Positions 1 to 14,700 of a stretch of 64,000 nucleotides of DNA are shown piece by piece. The notes under the pieces are model-generated. The model ran no database searches. It was not told where the DNA came from and was given only the letters and a program-made list of their open reading frames with translations. Positions within the stretch are counted from its first letter, which is position 1, and every line of letters starts with the position of its first letter. Made by a program: the position numbers and the translations under genes. The stretch comes from Stichopus chloronotus (lineage: Eukaryota; Echinodermata; Holothuroidea; Aspidochirotida; Stichopodidae). Location: the NCBI GenBank assembly GCA_021234535.1, contig CM037845.1, positions 6,786,501 to 6,850,500 on the forward strand, given 5' to 3'.

Positions 1-2631
1 AATGTATGAAAGAATTTGCTACACTTAATTGTGCAGAGAATCATAAATTAAGGCCCATGTTGTAATATTCAGGCTCATTATCTAGAAGATGCCCATTTTA
101 ATCATGAGAGCTGTTCTATACATAAGTTCTTGTGAAACGTGTGGTCGTAAGTTTGGTGTTATTATCCCTTTAGTATGAAATGTAAAATGGCTTTGTGAAA
201 AGAATTATCTCTGTGTACCAAAAGATGGGTGTCCCATCTTAGAGAAATTGCTTGAGGGCTACAAAAGGTGGTGCTGTACTTCTATGCGTGTAGGTTTGTT
301 TACTTTACAGTGTCATATCACTAATATGCGTTACGAGAGAAAGTCACCTTGAGGTAAGTCTCTCAAAAAAAAAAAAACTAGTGTAACAAAGGAACTGTTG
401 AAAGTTTGAATAATAAAATCATGCTTTGTTTGTGTCCGTTTTTGCCAATTTTTTTTCATTGTTCCACTCTCTGAATGTTACTGTTCTCATGAAACAAGAC
501 AAAAACTTTCTGGTTAGCCTACTTGTGGTGGGACACAAAGAAATCATCATTCATATTGTGCAGCGAATATTCAAGGCTGTTCTCATTGATGGATTGTCTC
601 AGCAAGCACGATACTTGTATTCCCTCCTCCATTTGCCTATTATAGCGTGTCAACCGCAATCGGCTGTACATCACAAGACTTCAACTTAAGATAGATCTGT
701 TTGATGGCAGTGTGTGGTGAAAAAATAATCGAGGTGTCTACGCAGTGTGTCCATTAAGGCATGCTTCACAGGGTTGAGATTTTCCTGGAATTGTTTTTCT
801 GGTTTTTCCTGACTCATTTCTCGGTCTGATACAGGATAGGTTTGCCCTCTTTGCTGTGCAACAGACCACTTTCGTCTCAGTTAAAAATGTGTGCAGCATT
901 GAGCTGAGTCCCATGTAGTTCAAAACGCACCATCGTAGACCATGACACCAAACCTCCTTATAAAGTTAGCTTACCCTGCTTTAAGTGGATGTTGCTGAAT
1001 TTTGTTCTTAAAACTTTAGCTGTTTACTGTTAAAATATTATTCTGCATGTGGGAAACAACAATTGGGCTAGTCTTTGTAGTGAGAGTACTTCATTACTGT
1101 TTTGGTCAGAAAGTCAGACCACTTTAAAATGGCTGGAAGGTTAAAGGTGACTGCATGCTGTCCTTTATTCACTGTGCCACTGCACAGTTTGCTGTTTCAA
1201 CGTACAATGTGTTCTTCATTCCCAAAAAAGAAAAAGGACTAACAAATCATTGTTGTCTCAGAAGTTTGATATGTACAAAAATATTATTACATGTGATACA
1301 GTAGCCTTAGCTACGCCATCGAAAAATGTAATTAAAAGTTTCGTCTTCTTCAAGATAGAGTGGAAAGTTTACATTCTGAAAATTGCCTTCAGTGTCAAAG
1401 TACAATACAATGCCATATTTTTCTGCAAGTCAGATTGTTCCTAATGCTTCTTCATAGGTGCCTCTTTCTCCTCCACCAATGAGAGGTAATATGAAACCGC
1501 AAATTCAACGCAGGTTCCAATTTCCATACATTTATTTATCCATCCAATAGTGAGACCCCCCCATAATTAACAGATAAAGTGTGACCCAGAAACACAGAAG
1601 TGTCTCAGTTGGCAGCGACATACTTTTTCCCAGAGGAATGTTTGATGTTTTCCTTATTCGTAGCAATACCACCATTCTCATTCCAGTATTCATGCCAGCT
1701 CATGTTCTCTATTCATGTGAGTTGCCGCCGTTGTCACGAAGATCCGTATCAGAGCCAGGTCGGCTGCTTTGAAAATCTTTTCATGTTGCTACTACGTCAA
1801 CCACATGACGACTATAGATAGTCAGTAGACATGCAATTAATTGGATCTTTGTCTGTGCGATGATCCACAAATCCGTGAGGTGTAGTGAAAATCATGTACC
1901 AAAATTAATACTTGATTCTGTCACCTTATTTTCTTCTTGTGAAAGTTCCCTCATGATGATTTTTATGTTCCCACAAGAAATTGGTTTGGTTGAAATATGA
2001 AGAGGGATACATCTGAGCCTATTCAGCATTGTAAAGGGAAGCGTGTCATCTCATGGAGAAGGGTTGGGGGATAGGGAGAATGCTTGGGTCTGGGTTTGTG
2101 ATGTCGTTATTCCGTGATCCTTGATTGGTTTGCTAGTTCAAAATTCAGTTTTTACATAAGTTTGTATATCACACACACTGCAGCAATGATTTGAGAGACT
2201 GGAGATGTGCCCCGTATGTATTTGTAGAGCCAGTCTATGTACAGGTTGCATCCAAAATCCAATGATTGCAGCTGCCTGGTGTTACAAGCACTCGTGTTAC
2301 ACACACAATCCAGCAGTATTGCTGTGGTCACCATGTATATCTCTCTGTGAACAGTCTCACAAACACTAACACATTTTGCATGTAAATGGAAAAAAAAAAG
2401 CTGTGAAGTGTTTTGTGTCTTTTCTTTGCTTTTCTCAGATTGAATTTTTCACTTTGATACAGAGCCATAGGCTAGCACAATCACACATCCCTTTACATCT
2501 CACCTACAGTACGTACGTAGTCATGCTGTCTGCTTGGAAAGCTCCACCGATTCCCTAAGCTCTAATTTGTAATCTCCAGAGTTGTAAGTGTTTCACAACA
2601 CAAATGCAAATAACTGCTTCTGTTCCTCCAG
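1..2631. other. Tomosyn intron (3' part), no exon recognised
   Basis: No tomosyn exon could be matched here, so this is probably the 3' end of the intron before exon a. Short open frames look random. A minus-strand coding-like stretch at about 1307-1508 is listed separately. A homopolymer A run is at about 366-377. Confidence 0.6.
1307..1508 (-). pseudogene. Minus-strand coding-like fragment with an in-frame stop, unrecognised
   Basis: One minus-strand frame reads GFILPLIGGGERGTYEEALG, then a TGA, then LAEKYGIVLYFDTEGNFQNV and NFPLYLEEDETF before a final stop. Composition (Gly turn, charged, few Ser/Leu runs) looks more protein-like than other chance frames around it, and the stop splits it. 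I do not recognise the family. It could be a decayed retrocopy, a transposon remnant or chance. Confidence 0.3.
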
Positions 2632-2786
2632 TGATCCATTCATCCTCTTCTCTGGTGGATTACCCATCGAAAAGGCATCTCAGACACCGAGCATCACCAT
2701 CATGCAGGGCAAGACGACCACCGTACTGGAGATGGAACACCCTGTCGTTGACTTTCTCACACTCTGCGAGAACCCATGGCCGAGCA
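2632..2786 (+). CDS. STXBP5: Tomosyn exon a (first visible exon)
   Basis: Acceptor ttcctccag precedes 2632 and donor GTAAGT starts at 2787. The exon encodes [16 protein letters not shown] through [14 protein letters not shown], matching the vertebrate stretch EPFIILSGG...DFLTLCETPYP. The first base completes a codon begun in an upstream exon, and the exon ends with one base of a split codon. Confidence 0.95.
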
Positions 2787-5700
2787 GTAAGTGTCTCTCT
2801 CCGACCAAAATTTCCTTTTGTTTTGCAGATTTGTTAGCAAAGATGAAAAGAACAAATGTATTGAAAGTGATCACATTTTTCTCAGCTGGATAATGTATAT
2901 GGTGGGGGACTCCTGTAGTGATCACTGGTAATTGCATCACCTGATGGGTATGAGGTCTGTGCTGAATAGTGTTTGGTAGAAATAGTAGATTATGGTTATA
3001 ATTGGACAAGAACTGGAATACTTCTCACTGTTGCAACTACACATCTCTGCTTCTCCATCATTCTCCTTCACTCGTACTCCTGAGGTAGAATTTTTTCTCT
3101 TTTGTACTCCCTGACCACGTGCTGTGATTCCACCTCATAAGCAGAAGTGTAGCGTTAAAGATTAATTTGTAGAATCCGGATATTGTTAGCTCTGAAGTCA
3201 GCAAGGCAGAGGTGTTGTTCATCACGCACTTACCAGCCTCAGCACATATACTGCACCCCCTTCATCTGTGCCTAGATTTATGTTAGATCGAGATTGGATT
3301 AACATATGGTTGTCGTGCAGACTGGTATGAGAATCACTTGTTAAAACTGGAATCCAAGTAAGTTGCAGTGTTTCATTTTTAGAGACAGCAGCCTAAAAAA
3401 AATTGATTCAGAGTTTTAGATTATTCAGCGTTTGTCTCATGCATGTGAAGAGTACCATCTTGAATGCCGTGTGTGGGGGGGAGCTCAGAGCCAAGCTTTG
3501 GTTGGCTTATCCATAACAGTGCAGTGTTTAATGTTGAGTTGTTTTCAGTTATGGATATGCCAAAAGCTGTTTTCTAAATTGAGAGTTTGGCATTACTACA
3601 TTACTTAGTTTCTAAGACAAACTTCTCTTCCCTTACAGCTGGACTGTAGTTTCTCAAATTAAGGGGCTCTAATTACCTCAGAATAAGTGTGACAGTAGCC
3701 AGATGCTGAGGCACTCCTCTTTCAACATTCTATTTCCAGGGAGTAGAAGCAAGAAATAAAACTTGATGCAGTCTTGTAATTCTGTTCGCAGTTAGGATTT
3801 AGTCACTGTAAAGGTCTGAAGTGAGTCAGCATTAGTCTGAAATCCTAACGTATTGATATGGCTTCAAGTGAACTTTTGGAATTGTTTTCCTAACCCAAAC
3901 TTGATTATTTAACTTCAGTAAACCAAAGGTTTATGATCAGACAGGTTGATAAATATGCCTTTGTTTGAACACAAGATGGGGACAGGTCCTTTGCAGTGTC
4001 ACACAGACTCAATTAAATAATTTAACAACCCTGTTATCTTGGGAACTATGGCACCTCTGAACTTTGACTTTTCAATCATGAAGGGCACCCAGGTACTTGT
4101 AGAAAGGGATGTTTGGTCTCAAAATATTTACCTTAACTGTGAAATCAGGACTGTTTTTTTTTTTTTTCTTTTGTAAATAGATTGCAAAGTATTCAGATTG
4201 ACAGCCTGTTAGTGCTGCTTATGATGGTGCTGCATAGTGGCATACACAACCCTCGATGGGTGAGGGGACTACATTTGTGGTATCCATTTTCCCCATTGAA
4301 GTGGAGGAGTCCAAGGCTGCCCCTGTCTCCTTTTAAAAATTCTTGGAATGAATTTTTGATTGTGTACAATTTTCTAGGGATGTACTCTGTTTACTAGATC
4401 GTTCATCCTCTGATTGGACAAATTATACCTAGGCTGGCCATCTTTTCCTGTCCAGCCTCATAGGTATGGTAGCATTGACCCCTATGCCTTTACCCCTAGC
4501 ACATGTCACCCTTGCCGTACGCAGTCTGCTGATGTTATGACATGGTGAAGTTTATCACATGGGGAATAAGTGAAAATGACTGTAGACCAAAGCATGAAAT
4601 GCAGCATTGGAAACTTATCAGCTAGGTCACGCCTGTGATTCAACATGAGATTCAACTGAAATCATACAAATTGAATTGCCATTTATTTACATTTAATGAC
4701 TGCAAGATATAAACCGGAAAATCCATTCACATTGTCAAGACGAGCACGATTCAAAGAAATTGTGATGGCGTTATTTGTTCTGCACGTTATCGTTCTATTT
4801 TAGATGAGAGACGAATCGCCTGTTGAGTCACGCATGTGAGACCAGCCATAATACAACGCAATTCCCAATAACAAGGGTTTCCTGTTGCTATGTCCTATTT
4901 GTGTTTGTCTCCTACCAATTTAACTGTAAAGAATATCCTGAAGAGGATTGAAACATCAGGGCAACTTCTCTTTACATGCACTTCTCTGCACAGGCTTTAC
5001 TTGCTGTTTAGCAGTTTGCTGTTACAGTATTGTTTTTGTGTAAATGAAAACTGTCTGTCTAATGCATGTTTGCTCTGTCCATTCTCATGCAGTTAGACCA
5101 AATACTACTGTTAATTTAATTTCAAATTGTGCAGAATATATTTTGATTTTAGGTGAAGGAGTGTGAATTATGGGAACCACACACTGTATGTACGGTACGG
5201 TGGCATTAGAGAATGTTCATGACATGAAGCACAACCAATTGTCTCTTTTGTCCAAGATGATCTAAGGCAATTATTTTCCTCATGATAACACAGAATATCA
5301 GTATCCATTGCTGTAAGGCACTCACAAAATCCTTTGGTCTCGGTGGGACAGCAAAATGATTCAAATTTCATCAAAGAATTGACATTGCAGATCATACCTT
5401 ATGAACACTCTGTAAGTTAATTCAACATTTTTCTCGGTCTTCTTTATCTTAGATCCTGAGGAACCCTATGCAGTTGTCGTTTTGCTGGAGAGCGACTTGG
5501 TGGTGGTAGATCTAGCCAGTGATGGGTAAGCATCTATCTCTTCCTCCTCCTCCTCCTCCTCCTCCTCTTCCTCACGTATGTATTTATTATTTACCTTAAA
5601 AGTCCAGTGAACATCACCTTTGATGAGACCACAAGCTTAAAGAGGCTCATCGAGTTGTTTTGCTGAAATTTGCAAATGTTTTTAGACCTGTCAAGTTTCC

Positions 5701-8700
5701 TTCACATACTAAGGACAAATGGTTTCCAATGAGGATTTCCAAGAGGATTCCAATGTTTCACATACAATGGAACATAAATGAGTGAGTAATTAACGATTTG
5801 ATTTGGTTCTTGAAAACTCGTGACCAGACACTTTTCATATCAGTATTATATTCACATGCACATGACCAGCCCAGGTAATGGTCAAAAATTTGAAAATTTT
5901 GACAGTTTTGACAGTTTTCATAACTATTGGATGTGAAACTTGAGTAATTATGCTAATTGCAAGTATCGTCACATGCTTATACCTTTGAAAATCACCACAA
6001 TCTTTATTGACATCAGCTCAATGAGCCCCTTTAAAGCAGCGATCAGAATTTAAGGCCTTTGATTTAAATACTCTTTCTATTGAAAAAAAAAATGCAAACA
6101 AATTGAATAATTGATTGAATCTTGACATTCGTTCGTTTGTCTTGTTCTATCGTGTCTCGTTAGATGATTACATGTCTCTAGATCCTTTTCGGACTGTGAG
6201 TCGACCAAATTCACAGCGCGTACTCCCTCACCTCATATAACCTATGCATTTCCATATTGACTATGGTCTAGCATCTGGCAATTTTGTGTGTGTGTATATC
6301 TGACCACCGCCCTTAACCAGTAAGTTTCGGGGATTTAGGGAGAATTTAGAATTGAACTTTGTTAGTGCAGGATTTGGCCTCAACTCGTTTTGGGCAGAAC
6401 TGGACCACTCATGCATTTATGTAGTTGAAAAGGTCATCTGGACATTTTTTTTTCACCTTTTTAGAAAATCAGGTTACATTTGTTTCAAATGATGAATCTG
6501 TAAAACATTACCACCTTATATGTTTTGCATTGATTGTGATGGGGGGATTCATTTAGACAAAGCATTTCTAATTTGTGTTGTAGCAGACAAGACAGTCTAT
6601 TTCTTGCATTACTTGTAGTAACTTATGATCTGACCGTCGCCCCAGTTTATTCCAACGTGTTGAAAATAAGGACCAATATCATGCTGTGTGTATCTGTATT
6701 TGTTACCTTAAAAGACTAGGTGAGGGCATTTTGAAAAAATGCCAGCCTTGTGGGGATGGACTGTGCCATGTTGTGTTTGTTAACTCATCTTCTCGAGTTC
6801 TGTTTTGAATTTCACTCATACCTTGCATTCAAAACAACTACAATATGGGAAAAGAAACAGATTTCCTGGAAAGTTGTGATTATAATTGAGTATCTCAGAT
6901 TGTATTGTGATCATAGTGTGATTGTAGTGTGGTTACAGTGTGATTGCAGTGTTATGGTAGTGTAGTGTCTTTCAGGAGTGAAAGAGATTATTGTATCGTC
7001 TGAACTTTACTTGTTTGGTTTGTTCAAACTGAATGATCCAACTTGAATTGAAACAACCTTAGTACAAGTGATTCACAACAAGATATTCCTTGACAAAAAG
7101 ATTTGTATACCTATAGATATTCTCCTAAAGGGCTGATTTTAGACAAACCTGGCTTCTGTAAGTGTGACAAACAGAAACCCTTGAGTTCAGAGATTTCTTC
7201 CCTCACGATGTTTTGTGCACTATTTTAATATGGCAAACGTTTGGTTCTGATCTTTCGAGGAAGCAGAATCAAAGGTGACCTCAACTCTTCTCTGAAATTA
7301 TTCCATGGGATGGCCTTATAAATTTTAATAAGTCTGTCAAAAACATTCCTTGTGTGGCATTTATGAGAAACCCAGGAGCAACCACAACCAAACTACATCG
7401 TCTGACCGTGATGGATGAGAAAGGCCTTGTAAACATATGTTACTGGAAGCGATGAATTATTAATGTATTCTTATTGAAGTATGTTTGTGTGCTTGAGTGA
7501 GTTGTCTCTGTGGTAGTTAGACTCTGCCTTTCAGCCGCTCTGATTGACAAGATGCTTTATATTTAAAATAGTTCAACTTTGTCAGAGACAAGACCTCATG
7601 TTGGTGTGTTACTTGTATGTATATTTAGCAAACTGCAGTCAAAGTTGGTACATTAAAATTTGTTTTATGTGCAAGTTAACTTTTACTCCCTATCTAGGCA
7701 GTCAGTAAAGAGTCAGGGTGTAATAGAGATCTCAGAAGGTTCATACCCAAAATTTAAGATGTGTGTGTGTGAGTCATTGCCTAACTTGCTTCACTTTTCT
7801 AGTGTAGTTTTCCATTGAACCGAAGGTAAAACACTGTCTTTCTGCCTGGCTGATTTGGTCAACCTGTAGTAGCAGTGAGAAAAAAGAAAGAAAGCAAGGC
7901 CATCTCAGATGAACTATTTTTGTTTTCATTTTTTTGTGATTATTGATGCCCTGTGCCAACAGCAAAAGGTGTGTCATGTAAATCTACTTTCAGTATGTTG
8001 CACTGCCATTTGCAAAGAAAAGAGATCCCGTCAACTAGATGAATTTTCTCCCCAATTTTGTTGTTTAATTTTTTTTCAAACCTAGTCCCCAAAGTCATTG
8101 AACTATTTGCCAAATTCTCACTTTGTTCAAAGCAGTCGTGTGCTCCTAAGTGAATAATCTTACGCCAGGTCCTTGACATTCGAGGAGGACGTTAGGACAA
8201 ATTGAGAACCTTTTGTGGAACCATAAACAGGATTGATTAAAATCTTCAACGCCTTGTTCTGAGAGGAAATCAATTTTGTCAAATCTGAGGCACACTGGCT
8301 GGCCGGCCGTCCGTCATTGCCGTTACGCTGCAAACCCTTATCGGCAGGACGCACAGGGGGTGTGTGCACTTGATTGAGTTTGATTTGTCGTGATTGGTGC
8401 TGGTTTAGTTTCGGTGTGCTCGTTCTTTTCCTCCAAAATATTGCTTCATTTCTACCTATGGGATAATTTTTAATGAGGCAAGATTAACCAGCTTTTCTCA
8501 CAAAAGGTCAGCATGATTGGATATCGTCATTCATGTAATTTACAAGCGGATGATAATGTGCGTGGAGTGAATATGATCAGGGTAGATTACAGCTGGTTTG
8601 GCAGTGACTGTGTTTTATGCATTGTACTACCCATAATGTCTTCATGCTTTAATCAACCAGAAATAATTCATTACATTTGGTGAATATTATTTTTTATCAT

Positions 8701-11700
8701 GAACAATACACAAAATACCTTTATCAAAGTAACCATCTATCAAATTTGCATGGTGCTGGCAAGGTCGTTTTTCTTTACATTTTTTTTTTCTTTGGCACAC
8801 ATGAAGAAAAAAAAAGATACTCAAAGAGCAAAAGACAAGACCCTGTTGTTTTTGCAAGCTTTTATTCTTTTTAATGTCAGTGCCACACTGCTAAACTTTT
8901 TGATTACTAATGTACAAGGTCTGTGCCTATCAAGGGCTCTTTTGTAAACACTTTTGTTGATGACGTCTGAACTTGAGGCTGAACAAGAGTAAGCCTAAAA
9001 CCGACATGTTGAATAAACCATGCATCTTCAGTTTGGAGAATAAACCATGCTTCTTCAGATTTGAGGGTTTTAGTTTTCTGCTATAAAGTGTCACAGCAGG
9101 GTATTTCAATCAAAGGAAGATTGAGTGAAATGCCTGCCTCGTGAAATTGCTTCCTATTCACTTTGTTTTTAAGTAATAATTTATAATAATAATTGGGTTT
9201 ACTCTCTCTTTTTGTTTTTCGCACGTGTACAAAAATGTAGCTCAAAGTCAAAGCAAAAGGAATGTGGGAAAGGCAAAGAGAGTATGGACAATCTGAAAAA
9301 AACAAACAAAGCTTATTCACAGCAGATCCACCATTCAAACAATGATAAGAAAACAATGATTGAAAGTGAAAAAAACATGAGTCCAGATACCACTCACCTG
9401 ATCACATCACAAATGATGCGACACTAAGTACAGGCAAAAATGAAAAAAAAAAGAAGTGGGGGGTGATGGGGGGGTGAAAGAGAAGAAGGAACCAATAGCT
9501 GTGTAGCATGATCAAACATTCTTGTTTATTCAATTATGTTTTGTAGATTTTGTGAGGATTTGTGTCTTTCAAATGAAGTAAAAATCTGTGTTTGTGCTTA
9601 GGAATTGAACCTGGCAAGGAAGTCACTCTTTTAAAAAAATTTTGGGAGGGATTTCAAAATCAAGGAGGGAGTTGTCCCTTGGTAAAGATTCTATTGCAAT
9701 TTATTGTGTGTATTTATAATTGTAGCTACAACCTTACCTGTGGAAAAGTGTGCAGGATTTTCCTGCATGAGATTTATCTTTGTGCAGGATTCAGGATGCA
9801 AATGCAGGATTCGCGCACTCCCACGCCTTAGCGCAAATACTTGCATAAACCTATATCCACAGAGAAATGTGTAATTTAATCTCTGCACCAAATTCTGAAG
9901 TTCTAATTGGCCATCACATGGAATGGCAAAGCTGTATTTTTTGTTTTGTATTTTTATCAACTGAAAATGCTAGAGCTGAACCAAAAAAGACACACAAAAA
10001 TGTGGGCTCCATACTCAGTCCCTCCCAGTTATATTTTATTTAATGTGGCATGAACATGTTTTTTTCTAAGGTTTTTATCAAATGCTACAAAGGCATTGTC
10101 CGCAATGTATACACTGTACAGTAGCAAAAACATGTAAAATACCTTTACAGCATTCTGAGACGATGCAAGCGATAACCTTCATATTTGAAGAAGTTTCAAC
10201 GTTTCAATGTATTCCTACAAAATGTCAAACACAAGATGTCCTTTTTTCTTTTCATTTATGATGGCATTTTTTTTTTGTACTGTACGGTAGCTTTGCTTTA
10301 TCAGTTTTTTCCTTCCTGTTGCACCTTTCAACCTTGTAGAAATCATTTAATTAGGTCAGAAATTTAATTAGTACTCAAAACGCTGCTAATGGCTGGTGCA
10401 GCCAAGCTGTCAAAGTGCTGCGTTCGGATGCCTCGGGATTTGACTTCTGTCAGCACTGCCCCTGGAAGACTGCTCGGGAAACAGATTTATCGAATGCAAG
10501 ATTGCCAGGAATTTACAGGTGTCAGGGGAAGAAAAATTGAGGGGAATCGATTTCTCTCCCTCTGACATACTTCGTATTAGATTGAAAAATCTTGTGAAAC
10601 CCTGCTATCGCCAGCAGAGGTGAAAAACAAACAGATGAATAGCAAAAAGAAAAAAGGAAGGAAGAGAACAGACGGAGTTAGGAGCACTATTACAGTGGGG
10701 AAAATTTAAAAACTTTTGCAGTTGATTTTCAAGTGCGACTGAAAACAGTGAGCAAAACCAGAAGAGGGTGCTGTAACGGTAGTGGGAGAGAACATAACTG
10801 CACATTACATGATGTTCTGATCATAATTATGGAAATGATACTAAGTTATAGACAATGGTAGTGTTACTGGTTTTCTCGGCTTAGATCTGGCTGGATGTTA
10901 GCCAGTTTGTTTATGGTACCGTGATTGATAACAGTATTCTTTGGTTGATAAAAGTGCGGATGAAGATGCATGGTGCAGCTGGGGGGTTCAGGATTAAGTT
11001 GTAAAAACCCCAAGGTGTATTCTTGCAAATTCTTGCAGCTGCTTTCACTCTACTTGAGTTGTCTCTCTTAAACAAGGCTTTTACCAAGCTGCTTTTGCAG
11101 CCAGCCAGCCAGCTTTTGACTGCCTTTATTGTGCGAATGCCCTTCCCAGGATAAGTTTGCCTTTGGAAATACAAACTCTGTGCTCAGTATTGTTCCTTGA
11201 TTGTTGACTTGATCTCACTAAGGCAAGCACAGAAAAATGAAGAAAAATTTAAGTGCAACTGCCCCTTTTCAAGTGAACAACTTCATATTTGTAGGTGGTA
11301 GTCCTGACTCATGTGTTCAACTTGCATCATTGAATTTAGAAGTCAGGGTCCACACACATGTGGAAGTTTATACTTATCTGACAAAGAAGCGACTATGCGA
11401 TTGAACAGTTTCTGCAGGCTTAAGAGAACAGTTTTAGTTGACAGCTTCACCGGGCCTTTATGATATTGTAGTTGTTTGAATGTAATACAATTGTTTTTTT
11501 TTTGGGGGGGGGGGTTTTGTTGGGTTTTTTTGCTGCAGGGGGTTATCAGAAAGTTGTGGTGTATTGTTCTGATTAGTATGGGAGAGGAAGCCACAATTCT
11601 GCTCATTCTTTGATGTATGTTGTAACTGTCAAATTTACATCCGATAGATTGTCCTGTTGGTCAATATTTTGAGGTTTTACATTTACAGTAGTCATGAGGC

Positions 11701-14700
11701 TTTGTGAACCAATTTTGGTCAACTTATTAAGTTGGAAAATTGTCGACAGATGCGTGGTGTTGTACAACAGTAATCCAAGGACCACATCTCGCTGACTTTT
11801 CAGGTACCCTTGCTTCGAGAATCCCTACCCGATGGACCTTCACGAATCTCCCGTCACTTGTATACAGTACTATGCAGACTGCCCATCAGAGCTCATCACA
11901 GAGTTCTACTCGGCAGGAGCCAGCAGTCTCAATCGCAAAAAACAAGCGTACAGTCAAAAGGTTAGTTGCTTTGTTGTAAGAGAAGATAAAGGTGAAAGGG
12001 TGGTTTGCTTGTGATCTTGTCATTGGTTACTTGCTGTGTAGTAGATCACTTGTTCTACATTCAAGTCAAACCACTGCACTTCACTGAGGCCTGCACAGGG
12101 TGTAAGTCATCATTGAAAGGGAAGAGTGCGAGGGGTATTGGAATCAAGTGGTCAGGTGGATAAATCATTGTACATGACATCTCAGGCTCAAAACTTAAAT
12201 GACTAGTACATTCTTCACAGTGATACCCCTGTGAACAACTGTTGAATCAGATATATGTCTAAACATGTTCACCTCTCCTGAATGTTTTTGTAGTTGCCAC
12301 TTGTAGGACTCAGAATATGGATCTCGGTTCTCACTGGTATGAACATTTTTGTGAGAACCCCACCACCCCAAGCCTCTTGATGAAACTGATGAAATTTTCT
12401 CAAAATTGTCTCAACCACCTCCAAGAGCCATATGGCTTGAGCTGTTAAAGTGTAGACTGTAGCTAGTTTTATTCTTTTCCATGTCACAGATGTAGTTTTT
12501 GAGCCTGTGTGGAATGTGTGGTTTACCTTGTTGGGGATTGCATGTTGTATGGTTGGCTTGTCTGTTCTGATGGTGCCTTTTACTCACTGACTGGTTAGCT
12601 GCAGCTGATGTGTCACACCTAGCTATTTCATAAAAAGAAAAATGTTTTTCCTCCTGTGCCTAATTTAACACCACCTGCTTTCTTTACATATGTCCTAATG
12701 CAAACAAAGTCGATTCGTTACTACGTGTTTGACGTTGCCACATGAGGGGAAATTTTAAGTTGATATTGGCCATGTTGAATGTACAATTGTCTTATCTGTT
12801 TCGCAGTATTGCTTCTTCTCTGTCTGTGTGTGAAATTTTGTTGGTATTATTTTGGGTTAATTATAATTAATGCTGTTGTGTTGTTTTTTCTTTTTTTCAG
12901 TTATCCATTTGGCTGCTAGGTCGTTGCCTATTGACCTTGTAGCACACATTCTTAACTGTTGTTTACTGATTAATTTTAAGAGAACTTTTCTTTGCATCTG
13001 ACCCCTTGATATTCTTGTTCATGTGCATGGTTGCTCCTATCTCATTATTTTTCCTTGTGTGTTTCTTACTGACTGTCAGTTACTATTTTTTCTCCGCCTT
13101 AGAATTGGCCTATCAGAGGTGGCAGATGGGGTGTGAGTGGAAGCAGCAATACTGAAGTGATAATCACAGGGTGAGTATCTGGAATAAGTGAGTCTGAAGT
13201 GTGCCCATGGCGGTCATTCTATGGATATGGTCGCAGGTCTGCTCCAGGACTGCTTAGAATGGGATATAAAACATACTCGTTGATCTTGACATTGCTCTTG
13301 ACGTTGCTGACGCAGTGGCGCAGACTGTCTGGTCTCAAGGAGCCCATGTTCAGGCAAAGTTTTAACACAAATATCTTAAAGAATTAACAACTTGTACAGA
13401 TTCTTGTCTTGTCCGCCCTAACAGGGCGAACTAGTAATAGCAGGTGCTCCATAATCCGGGCAGAGCACAGTGCCTCAATGTACCTAATGGTCGTTCGCCC
13501 AGATTGGTAACTTGAAGGCTAATCGCTGTAGCTGCATGGTAATAAGATAGCTACATGGAGTCAAAGCTGATTCTGTGAGCCTGCCCTCTATTTTTGTATT
13601 CTTCATGAGTGGATGTCTCTAGGTCAAATATTAATGAAAGAAATATACCATACTACAAATTATGTTCCTAAAGAACTTAAAAAATTACAAGACATATCTG
13701 ACAGTCAGAGAAGTTTAGGATGTGATGAACTGGAGACACTGCCATGTAACCTAAATGGAGATGACAAATCTAGATTAAACTTGTCAATCATTGTGTGAAT
13801 TTCTTCATCCCAGATTTAATATCAATTCACCACTTTCTCATTTGTCTTTCCCCATTAACAGCCATGCAGATGGGTCTGTCAAATTCTGGGATGCATCACA
13901 AGGTACGTCTTCAAAACAATGCCATTTTTTCTGGCAGAGTTCACCAGTGTTTGACATATTCTAAGCCATCACCTCACTGCCTCTCGTAACGATATTGTCG
14001 ATGTCAGGATACTTAAGCTATTACCTATCAATGGAAATGCCATTGTCGTGTTATTATTTTGATTTTCCATTTTTTTTTCCAGCATGCCCAGGAGAGTTTG
14101 TTTTTCATTTCATATCATGAAAATCATATTTGCATTCATGTTTTTGCTTTTTTCTCCATTGTGACATTAATATAATATAAAGATGTTTGTTTGAATATAG
14201 TGTGGAAGTTGCTTATTATCCTCCATAGACTGAGCTCGCTTTATCACTTTGGTGTTTTTCTCATTTGAGATGTTCGGTTATCTTATTCGAGATCATCTCT
14301 AACCAAGGTACACTTCCTTCCCCACCTTGTTTTCTTTTGTTACAAAGAACTGATATCGTTGTTATTTTGGCTTCAGCAGTTTAACGTAGAGCTCTTAATT
14401 TGAAACTAAAACACAGAAAGTCCGAAAAATCAGCAAAGTCAGCAACTTTATGTGATGCACATGTGCCCACCTCAAGTTTGTCTTGCTTGCTTCTGCCTGT
14501 TCATGTTTACTGTACTTGTTACATTCATTTTGTGCAATACTTCCAACTAGTCTTACAGTCTGGTAAGTTGACCAAAATGAAAAGGTGTGGGATGGGCAGG
14601 ACGAAGTTTGGAGGGATTTTACTTGAATGTTCCATTTGAAATCACCTTCCTCTCAATAATAATAAATGAACTTATAGAGGGCTAAAATCTATGAAGTATT

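Larger units (their letters stand above)
5526..11803. other. Tomosyn intron 2
   Basis: A 6.3 kb intron holding the (CCT)n tract, a small inverted-repeat element (5638-6034), a TGTGATT-type short tandem repeat (6903-6968), a 26-bp tandem duplication (9010-9062) and a T9-G11 tract (about 11495-11514). No further exon was recognised. Confidence 0.7.

Noticed and set aside
12880..12960. Possible extra tomosyn exon after the strong polypyrimidine-AG at 12900
   Set aside because: Exons c and d already join in phase 0 and match the vertebrate junction; the sequence after the AG has no similarity to tomosyn.
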